NCBI GenBank assembly: GCA_041584015.1
Contig: JBFHES010000080.1
Location: 1 to 16,533, forward strand
Direction: 5' to 3'
DNA length: 16,533 nt
Origin: JBFHES01 sp041584015
GTDB lineage: Bacteria > Bacteroidota > Bacteroidia > Bacteroidales > M50B96
A model generated the notes under the pieces. That model was not told where the DNA came from. It searched no databases and was given only the letters and a program-made list of their open reading frames with translations. Below, in pieces: positions 1 through 8,575 of the stretch. Position 1 is the first letter of the stretch; each line of letters starts with the position of its first letter. Position numbers and translations under genes: made by a program.

Positions 1-437
1 AGTCCAATGGTTTTCATATTCACGTGTTATTTATGGCTCAATAAATTGTAATTGTTTATGCCCGAACAATAAGCTCTCAAAAGTAAAACTAATTTCTAGT
101 TATTTCTTTATTAGTGGGTTTGAGTTGTGGCGCAATAAAAAAACCGGAAAACATCATCTGCTTTCCGGTTCTCTAAACTATGAAAACAACTACTACTATG
201 CGTTGCCCTAATATAACATGACCGAATGTGTAATGTTCAGATAAAAAGAGTGATAAGTATGCCAGGAAATCTCTATGTGCCCAAACAGGATTGTTTTTAT
301 TTGCATTGGCAGAACAGCTTATTCTTCAGTTTTAAAATAAGCCTTTATTCATTGATGCATTTCCTACTGGATGAATTGAAACTACTTAACCATGTTTGAA
401 AAGGACACAGGCAGCATTTCAACTAGCAGTGATATTC
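1..437. other. Intergenic stretch without a convincing gene
   Basis: No coding sequence is supported here. The clearest element is the minus-strand terminator at 137-170. Just beyond it on the plus strand is a 13-codon frame (180-221) starting Met-Lys followed by four Thr codons. It looks like an attenuation leader peptide but no terminator or amino-acid gene follows it. A second weak inverted repeat (GCTTATT at 317-323, AATAAGC at 336-342) lies about 100 bp beyond the end of the minus-strand operon and has no U-tract. A 31-codon minus-strand frame also exists but has nothing to recommend it. Confidence 0.6.
137..170 (-). terminator. Rho-independent terminator, minus strand
   Basis: A perfect 9-bp stem (AACCGGAAA 142-150, TTTCCGGTT 162-170) with an 11-nt loop is followed on the minus strand by a run of T residues (A-run 137-143 on the plus strand). 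The plus-strand side has no T-run, so it acts on minus-strand transcripts. It lies about 270 bp past the stop of the last secreted-protein gene. It could therefore end that operon with a long 3' UTR, or end a separate short transcript. Confidence 0.7.
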
Positions 438-2042
438 TTATCTTACAACAAGCTTTCGTGAAAATATATTTTGATCAGTAATACCTCTGATTATATAACA
501 CCCTGGTTTTAGTTCAGAAACATGAAATTGAAATGAATTTGAGTTTACTTCATAGCTTCGAATTAATTTACCATTGATTGTATATAGTTCCATCAGTTCT
601 ATCTTTTGGGATGATTGAACAGAAAGCCTATCAGTAGCAGGATTTGGATACATTAATACATTCATCTTTTTAGACTCAAATTCATTAATTCCAATGTTGG
701 CCAATTTATACTTCCCAACGAAATAATTATCAATAGGCCAGCTTCCAATAGAATCCGAAATAGCCCGGCCAGTTATAAGGAGGTCATCACCATCAAAGGT
801 AAAACTTTCAGTCCATATTTGATTCGTATCTGCACCAATTGTATTTTCGAAATCCCCTTCTGAACTCAGCTGTAATATTCCCCTATGAATACTTCCTGAT
901 TCATGCCAAATGGTATCAGCTCCCAATTGTATCAGATTGTAACACCATAAGGAAAGAAAAACATTACCCTTTTTATGGACTTTAATACCGGTTACTTTTT
1001 GAGAATCTTCACCAGAAATATGCTTGTACCAAACAATATTAAATTGAGGTGTTACTTTCCAAAGAACACAATCTTGATCTTTGCAGATGATGGTATCTCC
1101 ATTAATAATTGTACTATCTGAATGATTCGTTGAAAAATAGATATATCCATCGTTATCAATGAATATTACATTCTTATCATAATCTGTATCCAATCGTCCA
1201 GGGAATAGACCTACAGTTTCCACATCTCCATTCGTAGGATTAATTACGGCAATAAAAGATGCCAAATCAGTATTGGAATAAATTGTAGTATCGCCTATAG
1301 TAATATCATCCTGACCAATTATGGATGAGAGAATTACCTTGTCAGAATGTGAGTTGTAATCTAATTCACAATAAGCGTTGGAGTAATTAATAAACCACTT
1401 CAGCTCTCCTGCTGAGTCAAATTTACATAACATATCTGTTACTTCCTGACTCAAAAGTGTATCCCCAATATTTAGTGCCCCTGCACGATTACAATTCAGG
1501 TATATGTTTTCTGCGTTATCACAACAAATCGAAAAAGGAAAAACACCATCAAATGTATTAATCATTTCTGGGTATACTCTTTCGCTCCAGATTAATGTTC
1601 CATTATTATCATATTTGGCCAGAATGAGGTCTTCGCGTGATGGTCCAGTTTCCCATAAGAAAGTATCAATCTCAAATATATAAGGTATTACCATTTTAAA
1701 TAAAGCATAGATATTACCTGAAGGTACCTCAATACTTTGCTGGCAGAATGAATATCCGTTGGGATTGTTATAACCGTAACTTTTATACCATAACCAATCT
1801 CCATTACTGTCATATTTGGTAATAAACGCATTGTTAGATTGAGGATAATAAGCTAATGGTGGGTCCGTTATTGTACTATCCGAAATATACGAACCTGAGA
1901 CCATGAAACCATCCCCTGAAACCTCTGAGGCTTTATAGTGGCTGCTAAAATAATCTGTTGCCCAAAGCCATTCATCGCTTTGCGAGAATGAGTCTAACGA
2001 AATAATTACCGTTAGAACTAATAATAAATAAATTAGTCTCAT
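438..2042 (-). CDS. T9SS-sorted secreted protein, propeller-like repeats
   Basis: A 534-aa secreted protein of unknown specific role. Residues 1-21 form a Sec signal peptide (hydrophobic core, then SFSQ). The body (about 25-450) has recurring strand units of the form K-x-D-x-x-G-x-x-x-W, for example near 76-86, 143-152 and 207-216. These resemble the SBBP-type beta-propeller units common in Bacteroidota surface proteins. Residues 461-534 match the type A T9SS C-terminal sorting domain: YPNPAT at 465-470, then a strand containing LYTINGKLI, then ELKPGCYIIR and a final short basic strand. The family expectation is export across the outer membrane with tail removal, and possibly anchoring. The ATG at 2040-2042 lies 17 bp after the upstream gene's stop, so it is the last gene of a three-gene operon. 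No catalytic motif was seen. The T9SS call is strong; the propeller call is moderate. Confidence 0.85.
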   Translation of the reverse strand: MRLIYLLLVLTVIISLDSFSQSDEWLWATDYFSSHYKASEVSGDGFMVSGSYISDSTITDPPLAYYPQSNNAFITKYDSNGDWLWYKSYGYNNPNGYSFCQQSIEVPSGNIYALFKMVIPYIFEIDTFLWETGPSREDLILAKYDNNGTLIWSERVYPEMINTFDGVFPFSICCDNAENIYLNCNRAGALNIGDTLLSQEVTDMLCKFDSAGELKWFINYSNAYCELDYNSHSDKVILSSIIGQDDITIGDTTIYSNTDLASFIAVINPTNGDVETVGLFPGRLDTDYDKNVIFIDNDGYIYFSTNHSDSTIINGDTIICKDQDCVLWKVTPQFNIVWYKHISGEDSQKVTGIKVHKKGNVFLSLWCYNLIQLGADTIWHESGSIHRGILQLSSEGDFENTIGADTNQIWTESFTFDGDDLLITGRAISDSIGSWPIDNYFVGKYKLANIGINEFESKKMNVLMYPNPATDRLSVQSSQKIELMELYTINGKLIRSYEVNSNSFQFHVSELKPGCYIIRGITDQNIFSRKLVVR

Positions 2043-2059
2043 AATGTATTATGAATAAT

Positions 2060-3526
2060 CTAGTGTATTACTGATATTTTTTCGATTATTTTTTTTCCGG
2101 AACTCAATTCAATATGTAGGAAGTAAATTCCAGAAGCTAATTCGCGTGTATTTATTTCCATCCTTTCTATCCTCGGTTCTAGTATTTGTTGATATCTGAG
2201 TTTTCCTGTAATATCATAAATACGAATATTGGATGCTTTGTTAATCCTCTGCTTGAAATTAATGAATACTTCTTCATTAGCAGGATTTGGATAGATTTCA
2301 ACTTCCCTTTTCACTTTCAATTCAGAAACTTCAGTTGATTCTTCCATCATCCTGAAAATAGGGTTTACACTCTGTCCCTCGAAACTATTGAAATCACCAT
2401 ACACATAATATTTATTATCGAATGTTCTCTTGATTCCGGCAACAGCAATCTCATAGTGTTCATAACAACCATCACCTAAGGTGTCAAAATCAACACCACC
2501 ATTTTTAAACGCAGTTGTATCTATGAATCCATCATAATCTGTTAGCACAATATTCCTTCTTTCCATTCCCTGATATTCATAAATCATCCCACCAATTAAC
2601 AGTTTATTGTTATGGGTTAAACAAACATCTAATATTACATTCATTTTACCATCATGAAAATAATTTACATTATTCTGATAATTAAAAGTAGTATCAAAAC
2701 TTCCATCAATATTCAACCGTGCTATACCGGTTGTATCTAAGTCATTTCCATATATAAATGCGCCTACTATCAACATTTTACCATCAGGCAAAACAAGTCT
2801 TGGTTTTGCAGTTCCCCAAACAACACTTGTATTAAATGTTGTATCCAAAGTTCCATCATTATGCACCCTGCATAAAACACTTCTTGGAATAGTATCATAG
2901 GATTCAAATTTACCCCACAAAATCAATCTATCTTCATCATACTTCTCTATCTCCCATACCATATCCTCAATATGATGTCTAAATGTTGTATCCAGATTAC
3001 CATCGGGAAATACCCTAAGTAAGAATGTTCCATTGTAATTTATTGAATCGCCGAAAGGATCACAAAAGTCCCCACTAATTATCATTGATGAGTCTTCTAA
3101 TAGAACAAACTCACTATAATGGCATAAATCATATTTGGTAAGATTCGCCTTCCAATCAGAATTATCAATGGTTCCATCTAGATTCCACCTACCCAAATTC
3201 TGCACAGGAGTATAATAGTATAAGTAATCTCCTCCCAGCTTTATATTTAAATGTTCACTTACCCCTTGGCTAGGTAGAAAGTTTACATCAATATTTCCTT
3301 CATGATCTGTTTTTAATATGTAAACCAAATCCATCAGTGGATAATTATCAAAATCACCAGACATTACAATGTTCTCATCATCCATAAACTCTAAACGAGT
3401 TACCCCAGCATGACACCATGCATAAAAAGGATAATCAATATTAAATGTTGTATCAACAACATAGTTTTGCGCTAGCAGGTTTCCCGAAAAGAGGAAGATT
3501 AGTAATAGTAGTTTGACTTTTCGCAT
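2060..3526 (-). CDS. T9SS-sorted delta-60 repeat (beta-propeller) protein
   Basis: A 488-aa secreted protein. The ATG at 3524-3526 is preferred because it gives an immediate signal peptide (MRKVKL, then a Leu/Ile-rich core and NLLAQ, residues 1-20). The frame can be extended to a TTG at 3560-3562, but that falls inside a hairpin and adds a charged prefix ahead of the signal. The body contains repeated units ending in G-x-(L/I/F)-D-x-x-F: residues about 77-83, 176-182, 225-231 and 275-281, with degenerate copies near 118 and 333. These are typical of delta-60 repeats (DUF5122), which are predicted to build a beta-propeller. The C-terminus (about 411-488) is a type A T9SS sorting domain with YPNPAN at 412-417, IYDITGKL and ELASGIYFL. 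No enzyme active site is visible. It is the middle gene of the minus-strand operon. Confidence 0.87.
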   Translation of the reverse strand: MRKVKLLLLIFLFSGNLLAQNYVVDTTFNIDYPFYAWCHAGVTRLEFMDDENIVMSGDFDNYPLMDLVYILKTDHEGNIDVNFLPSQGVSEHLNIKLGGDYLYYYTPVQNLGRWNLDGTIDNSDWKANLTKYDLCHYSEFVLLEDSSMIISGDFCDPFGDSINYNGTFLLRVFPDGNLDTTFRHHIEDMVWEIEKYDEDRLILWGKFESYDTIPRSVLCRVHNDGTLDTTFNTSVVWGTAKPRLVLPDGKMLIVGAFIYGNDLDTTGIARLNIDGSFDTTFNYQNNVNYFHDGKMNVILDVCLTHNNKLLIGGMIYEYQGMERRNIVLTDYDGFIDTTAFKNGGVDFDTLGDGCYEHYEIAVAGIKRTFDNKYYVYGDFNSFEGQSVNPIFRMMEESTEVSELKVKREVEIYPNPANEEVFINFKQRINKASNIRIYDITGKLRYQQILEPRIERMEINTRELASGIYFLHIELSSGKKIIEKISVIH

Positions 3527-3531
3527 AATAA

Positions 3532-3567
3532 TAATTTTGGGGAAGCTGCACAGCTTCCCCAAAATTA
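3532..3567. repeat. Perfect inverted repeat, intercistronic hairpin
   Basis: Two 17-bp arms (3532-3548 and 3551-3567) are exact reverse complements around a 2-nt centre, with a GGGGAAGCTG core flanked by TAATTTT. In the minus-strand mRNA the hairpin starts 5 nt after the stop of the 1426-aa gene (3573-3575) and ends 5 nt before the ATG of the next gene (3526). It is not a normal terminator: on either strand the T-run precedes the G-rich arm and the C-rich arm is followed by A residues, so no U-tract trails the stem. It may be an mRNA processing or stability element, or may couple or limit translation of the downstream gene. That role is inferred from position only. Confidence 0.8.
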
Positions 3568-3572
3568 AGAAT

Positions 3573-6500
3573 TTATTTGGTTATTATTATTGTTCCGTTG
3601 GCCAATTGATCTTCTCCATTTACTATTTCGTAGTAATAAATTCCAGATATTACATCTTGAGTGTTCCAAATATGTTGTCCCTTTGAGAATTCAACATCTA
3701 TTTTTTCCACTACTAATCCTTTAGAATCTGATAAGTGGAGCTTAGTATTCACCAATGGCAACCCTATTTCCCAGTTAATACGAACAAATGTTGTGGCCGG
3801 GTTCGGGCTGGTGGAGACGGTTGCAAACTCAGGCTCATCCATTGGGATAGCAAAATGCTCAACTTCTGCTGATTTGTTTGGATCTGTTACATTTTCCCTA
3901 TGTTCGAAACACATATCGTAATAAAAACATAGTATGTTTTGTGCTTTTACTGAAACAAAATTATTTGAAGCAGTAGCAATAAAATTCAAATCAGCGATCT
4001 CAGATGCATTTAGTTCATTCATCCCCTTGCTAGCTGTATGAACAGTTTCAACAAAGTCGAAATAATCTTTATAGTCTGCATATACTTCTTGTTGGTGTTC
4101 GCTCAACTCAAAGTCTAAGAATATATCGTCAAGTTCAAGTTGAGCATTTGTGAAATCATCTTCAGAGATGTAAAGGTCAATTATACTGTATCGATCGCTT
4201 AGGTTATCCCTTTGCTGATGCCAGTACATCAGATCACTTAGGGTTGCACCTTCCTTCATTTTAGCATTTGTGATAAGCAGATTGCATTTCCTGTCGCGGA
4301 TTGCTCCATAATAAGCCAGGCCATTTTCCAGCAAGGTACGTGAAGTTTCGGTATCCCAGTTATCTCTGATCATATCAATCATGTATGCAGGAAGAGTAGT
4401 GGGGATATCATCAGCTAACATTCTTAAGAATTCTTCATCTCGTGTAGCATCTGGGTTGGCCAAGCATACTTCAAGCAACATGGCATCGGGCAGAATATCG
4501 GAAAAGGCTGCTTCTTCCAATGCTTCTCTGGACACATAAGGAGCAATACTAATCAAGTCATTTCTGAGATCCCAGGCTTCCTGTGGCCATGTATTTTGAA
4601 TTTCGGTAAGTAAAGTTGGGGTGCTTCCACCATCAATTTGCTGTAAGTATGAGTACATCAGATTAAGGTATGCGCTCTCTGCAGTATAATAATCACTTGT
4701 CGCAATACTTTCCCTTGTTTCGTCGTATGGCAATTCATCACCATCCGTAATATGCGATGGACAATAATAGTCGTTCACCTGAACCACTGATAGAATTCCA
4801 GCTGTATATAGTGAAGGATATCTACAATTTGTTGGATCTTGTGGACCATCGTGGTAATAGAAAAATGGTTGCGAAACTCCATTCTTAAGATTAGCTTCAG
4901 GATCCGTATTTGTTAATGTAAAGCAATTACCAGCCGATTGATCATCAAAGAAATTACCTTGATAGTCACGGATTCCCTCAGCAGGTAAAGCATTTGGACC
5001 ATGCTGAACGTCAACATCATGACTTGTTAAGGCTTCAAAATGATTACATAAAACCTGCATGCCTGACAATGAACTTTGTGTGCTACGATTCAATGCTGTT
5101 GGATTTACTCCATAATTAAGATTATAATATTCGTTTAGATAAACTTCATTATTATCCTCTCCTGATTCATGAATCACAGAACCAACTGATTGATATCCAT
5201 TGATATTTGAAAAACCTATAAATTTGTTTTCCTCTATTCTATATCCAGTAGATGCAGACATTTGGAGTCCTATTGGTCTTGGATCAATGAAGATTGTATT
5301 CAGCATAGTAGTATTTCCAACATTAAAAATGTTCCTTAATATTTCAACCTGATCATAAGACATAACCATCATACCAAAGAAGTTATCGTTGAAAGAACTT
5401 GTTGTTACGCGAATAGGTTTTCTTGATTCACTTCCACGCACATAAATTCCATAAGAGAAACCATTAAAAGTGGTTCTTACAAGATCGTTTTCAGGACAGG
5501 CTTGTCCGGCTGCTATAGAAACATTACAACTACCATCCACAATAAAGCCTGAGTTCATAGAGTTAATCCCAATATTTTCTTTTAGTGAAAAATACCGACT
5601 AATGGTTAAATTTGCAAAAGTACAAGTATTGAATGTGATACCGTCTACATTGTCTAGATAGGCATGTTCTTTAAAAAGGTCTAATACAGTTCCTAAATAA
5701 CCAATGCCAACTGAAAATAAGCAGTTAGTAAATTCACTATCATTCTGCTTTTCTGCTCCGGAAGATAAATGGTTCTGGAAGGGTTCAAATACTATAGATT
5801 GTTTGTTATTTAAGAAGCGGCTGTTATATGCTTTAATTATACCGCCAGATATTGAATGAATACCGACAAAAGCATCTTCTATTATCGATTGATTTTCAAG
5901 TTTAATGTATGGTTGTTGAGAAGCACCAGCAATTCCTTGTGGAGTGTTACTCCCAAATAGTTTAACACCATCCCAAAAATAACCATTTTCACATTCTGGC
6001 ATTCCAGAAAGTATAGAGTTATTTAGCCTCAAATATGCACCTGTGTTACTGGCATCACCTTCTTCCAAATATAATCCTGCTCCATTTTCAAAATGGAATG
6101 TCATGTCATGCATAACAACTTGCACTCCTTTAGGAATAGTACAGTTTTCGTTCAAAATCACTGGGCCATTAAAGTGATTAAACGGATTATTACCATAGCC
6201 GGGCGACCATATTTGATATGCCGCAAAACTTGCTACATCAGGCCATTCATCATAAGAGTTACAACAGAATGATGAGGGTGTAGCTGTTGCAAAACCTTCA
6301 TATGCTGATCCATCAACCTGATCCATGAAAATGTATTGAGGTACATGCAGAAATGCATAAACTGGTATATTTACAAAATCTTGTTGCTTATATAGACCCG
6401 AGCAAGTACTTTGTGAAAAGGCTAGGTTTGTTGGGTTTAACTTGGATAAATATGTGTTCGGTGTTGGATTAGCTGCATCATCACCTTGATAGTAAAGTTG

Positions 6501-7853
6501 ACCATCTCTACCAAGTTCAATATGCGAAAACTGATAATAAGCAGCCTGTGCACTTGTTAAACCTAGGGATCCTTTAACAGGTAATGGTGTTTGAGTCGAG
6601 AGAGAGGATAAATCAATGTTGTAAAGATCATCTTGGTTTTCAAATGTCACAAAAAGCTTATCTGCATTTGGGGAGAATTCAATACCTCTGGTCTTACCAA
6701 AGTTGGGATCTGTAAACGCGACATGCCACCAATTAACAGAATAATATGGGTCATTACCATAAAAGTCTTGAGTACTATTGTTGTACGAGGTTGGTATTTG
6801 AATACTACTAAATTGGTACGGAAACCTGATAATATGATAGAAAGGATGACTACCGCTGGCCGCCATGGCAAGTAGATAATTTTGTCCATCCTTTATTATC
6901 TCCATTTCACATTTATTGAACCCACCATATCCATTATCACTTGCTGAATAGGCTAGTTTTTTCTTATTTGCCACATCAATTCCTGTTGCATTAACTTCGA
7001 AAATTTCCAGATCTGCATCATCAATAAAAAGAATATAGTTTCCTTCTGTTGGTCTGTATTCTGTAATTGCCATACTAAATCGGCTGTTATTATGACATAA
7101 TGAAGGATTATCTAAATCATTAAGACATGTAGGTAGATCGATTAAGATTGTTTGCTGATCAATATAGGTAAGGGTTCGATAAAAAACACTAAAATTTGCT
7201 GGAAGGCCCATTTGACCAGCCATCTCTTCGGTTTCGTATATCAAATAAAACTTATTACATGATTCTGGAACTGGAACCACAATAACTTCAGGTCCCAGAA
7301 TAACCCGATCACCATAAGCGTTAGCACCATCAAGAACTTCCCTATTAAGATGTTCTCCAATATACTTAGTAACATAGTCACTACTCCAAGACACATTAGT
7401 TATACCATGAACACGATCAGGAGTTCCTTGGTGTAACCAATAATGGTATTCGGCCATATCATTACTTGGAGTTGCATTTACGAAACTCTCCCCAAATCTG
7501 TTATAAATATTGTTGTCAACAATTTGAAACAAAACATTCCCATGTTTGTCATGCACAATTGCTTGACAAAATGCTGGGTGCTGACCAACGTACTTGGTGT
7601 TACTTAAAAAGTCAGCATCATCATCTATTCCATCTCCAAAACATATTGTACTTCTCAGTGTTGCCTCATCATGAATTGGAACTGAAATTGTTGGGTCTAT
7701 TGGCAAACTAAGAATAGGAGAACTTGGATCATGAAAGTTCACTACTTTACCATTTGATATTGGAAGTAATTTTGACTGTTTACTTAACTGGGCAAACGAC
7801 CAATTAGTGCTTAGCATCATAAATAATGTAAGAATTACGCTTAATCTTTTCAT
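3573..7853 (-). CDS. Large T9SS-sorted propeller/beta-helix surface protein
   Basis: A 1426-aa exported protein and first gene of the minus-strand operon. Residues 1-22 are a signal peptide (MKRLSVILTLFMML... ending SFAQ). About 50-545 is strand-rich with a propeller-like look, including a segment near 440-450 describing repeated strand-turn units. About 563-935 resembles a right-handed parallel beta-helix of the pectate-lyase-like type: short strands with regularly spaced Asn/Gly turns, for example near 600-690 and 800-900. About 1038-1325 changes sharply to Leu/Glu/Asp-rich alpha-helical sequence, perhaps TPR-like. About 1346-1426 is a T9SS type A tail with SPNPATTF, LSDSKGLVV and SGIYYYEI. 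No polysaccharide lyase catalytic residues could be assigned, so an adhesin or binding role is as likely as an enzyme. The ATG at 7851-7853 is chosen because it begins the signal peptide. Domain borders are approximate. Confidence 0.85.
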   Translation of the reverse strand: MKRLSVILTLFMMLSTNWSFAQLSKQSKLLPISNGKVVNFHDPSSPILSLPIDPTISVPIHDEATLRSTICFGDGIDDDADFLSNTKYVGQHPAFCQAIVHDKHGNVLFQIVDNNIYNRFGESFVNATPSNDMAEYHYWLHQGTPDRVHGITNVSWSSDYVTKYIGEHLNREVLDGANAYGDRVILGPEVIVVPVPESCNKFYLIYETEEMAGQMGLPANFSVFYRTLTYIDQQTILIDLPTCLNDLDNPSLCHNNSRFSMAITEYRPTEGNYILFIDDADLEIFEVNATGIDVANKKKLAYSASDNGYGGFNKCEMEIIKDGQNYLLAMAASGSHPFYHIIRFPYQFSSIQIPTSYNNSTQDFYGNDPYYSVNWWHVAFTDPNFGKTRGIEFSPNADKLFVTFENQDDLYNIDLSSLSTQTPLPVKGSLGLTSAQAAYYQFSHIELGRDGQLYYQGDDAANPTPNTYLSKLNPTNLAFSQSTCSGLYKQQDFVNIPVYAFLHVPQYIFMDQVDGSAYEGFATATPSSFCCNSYDEWPDVASFAAYQIWSPGYGNNPFNHFNGPVILNENCTIPKGVQVVMHDMTFHFENGAGLYLEEGDASNTGAYLRLNNSILSGMPECENGYFWDGVKLFGSNTPQGIAGASQQPYIKLENQSIIEDAFVGIHSISGGIIKAYNSRFLNNKQSIVFEPFQNHLSSGAEKQNDSEFTNCLFSVGIGYLGTVLDLFKEHAYLDNVDGITFNTCTFANLTISRYFSLKENIGINSMNSGFIVDGSCNVSIAAGQACPENDLVRTTFNGFSYGIYVRGSESRKPIRVTTSSFNDNFFGMMVMSYDQVEILRNIFNVGNTTMLNTIFIDPRPIGLQMSASTGYRIEENKFIGFSNINGYQSVGSVIHESGEDNNEVYLNEYYNLNYGVNPTALNRSTQSSLSGMQVLCNHFEALTSHDVDVQHGPNALPAEGIRDYQGNFFDDQSAGNCFTLTNTDPEANLKNGVSQPFFYYHDGPQDPTNCRYPSLYTAGILSVVQVNDYYCPSHITDGDELPYDETRESIATSDYYTAESAYLNLMYSYLQQIDGGSTPTLLTEIQNTWPQEAWDLRNDLISIAPYVSREALEEAAFSDILPDAMLLEVCLANPDATRDEEFLRMLADDIPTTLPAYMIDMIRDNWDTETSRTLLENGLAYYGAIRDRKCNLLITNAKMKEGATLSDLMYWHQQRDNLSDRYSIIDLYISEDDFTNAQLELDDIFLDFELSEHQQEVYADYKDYFDFVETVHTASKGMNELNASEIADLNFIATASNNFVSVKAQNILCFYYDMCFEHRENVTDPNKSAEVEHFAIPMDEPEFATVSTSPNPATTFVRINWEIGLPLVNTKLHLSDSKGLVVEKIDVEFSKGQHIWNTQDVISGIYYYEIVNGEDQLANGTIIITK

Positions 7854-8575
7854 CTTATTAAATTATTAGTTAATGACTAAATCAGAATTTGTTTCGATTC
7901 TTATATCCTATTCTGAAATTAATAAAGTATCATTTTGTATAAAGACATTTTGTCAAAAGGCATTGGTAAAAAGCATTGATATTGAACCTGTGCTCAGAGC
8001 TTATATATGCACAGTTCTGTCAAAACAGAATACCTTACATCTGATTAAGATGTTTTAGAACAGAATTCATAGATTAAAACCCATCGAAAATGTTAAGTGA
8101 TCCGTCAAAAGTTTAAAAGCAAATTTTGTTGGTCAGATAAAAAAGGTATTTACTGTTTAATTGTTATTAGTACCTGATCTGAGAGTTCTCTCTTATTGGG
8201 CGTGAATCTAGTATCCCCTGATAAGCACTCAATCTTCCAACACCAATTCAAAAAATCGATGCCACCATTGTCAGTGGTTATTTGGTGTGACTTCAACATC
8301 TTCATGGTTTTTGCTTAGCTTCTTTTTAATATATGCTGAAGGATTTTGTCCCGAAATACCTGCACATAGTACTATTGGTTTTGCCTAGATTTATTAATGT
8401 TCAGAATAGTTGTAGGGTCATCAATTCGATGAATTTATCTTTTGTCGCTTGCCAATTGATTATCGTCGTTCTCAACTTTTTAGGCGATTTGGTCAAAGTT
8501 ATTTAAATACGATTTTATGGCTTCAGTATAGTTGTATTATTTCTTATGTTTGCAGGTTTGCATCACATTTAAAAT
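7854..8575. other. Divergent intergenic region, possible decayed gene
   Basis: This 722-bp gap separates the minus-strand secreted-protein operon from the plus-strand SNF2 gene. No intact gene is supported. A 61-codon plus-strand frame (7873-8058) lacks any protein-like pattern and is rejected. Small inverted repeats occur at 7948-7958 (TTTTG-t-CAAAA), 8015-8030 (TTCTGT-4-ACAGAA) and 8038-8052 (CATCT-5-AGATG). Between about 8150 and 8536 the minus strand reads as several stop-interrupted, protein-like pieces in more than one frame, described under findings. No exact TAnnTTTG element was found for the minus-strand operon, so its promoter is unassigned. Confidence 0.5.
8545..8552 (+). promoter_or_regulatory. 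Putative -7 element of the SNF2 gene promoter
   Basis: TATGTTTG is an exact match to the Bacteroidota -7 consensus TAnnTTTG. It sits 23 bp ahead of the ATG at 8576, which would give a short leader of roughly 15-20 nt. No good TTG -33 element is seen at the usual distance, so this is a single-element call. Confidence 0.45.

Noticed and set aside
2690..3020. Similar short DNA stretches that might suggest a tandem repeat array
   Set aside because: They encode the recurring delta-60 protein motif and diverge between copies; there are no CRISPR-like identical repeats or spacers.
3527..3562. TTG start for the delta-60 repeat protein
   Set aside because: It lies inside the hairpin and adds 12 residues in front of a complete signal peptide; the ATG at 3526 is the better start.
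3532..3567. Intrinsic terminator between the first two secreted-protein genes
   Set aside because: No U-tract follows the stem on either strand; T and A runs are in the reverse order.
7873..8058. 61-codon plus-strand open frame ahead of the SNF2 gene
   Set aside because: No domain, signal or hydrophobic pattern, no promoter, and sequence composition like AT-rich non-coding DNA.
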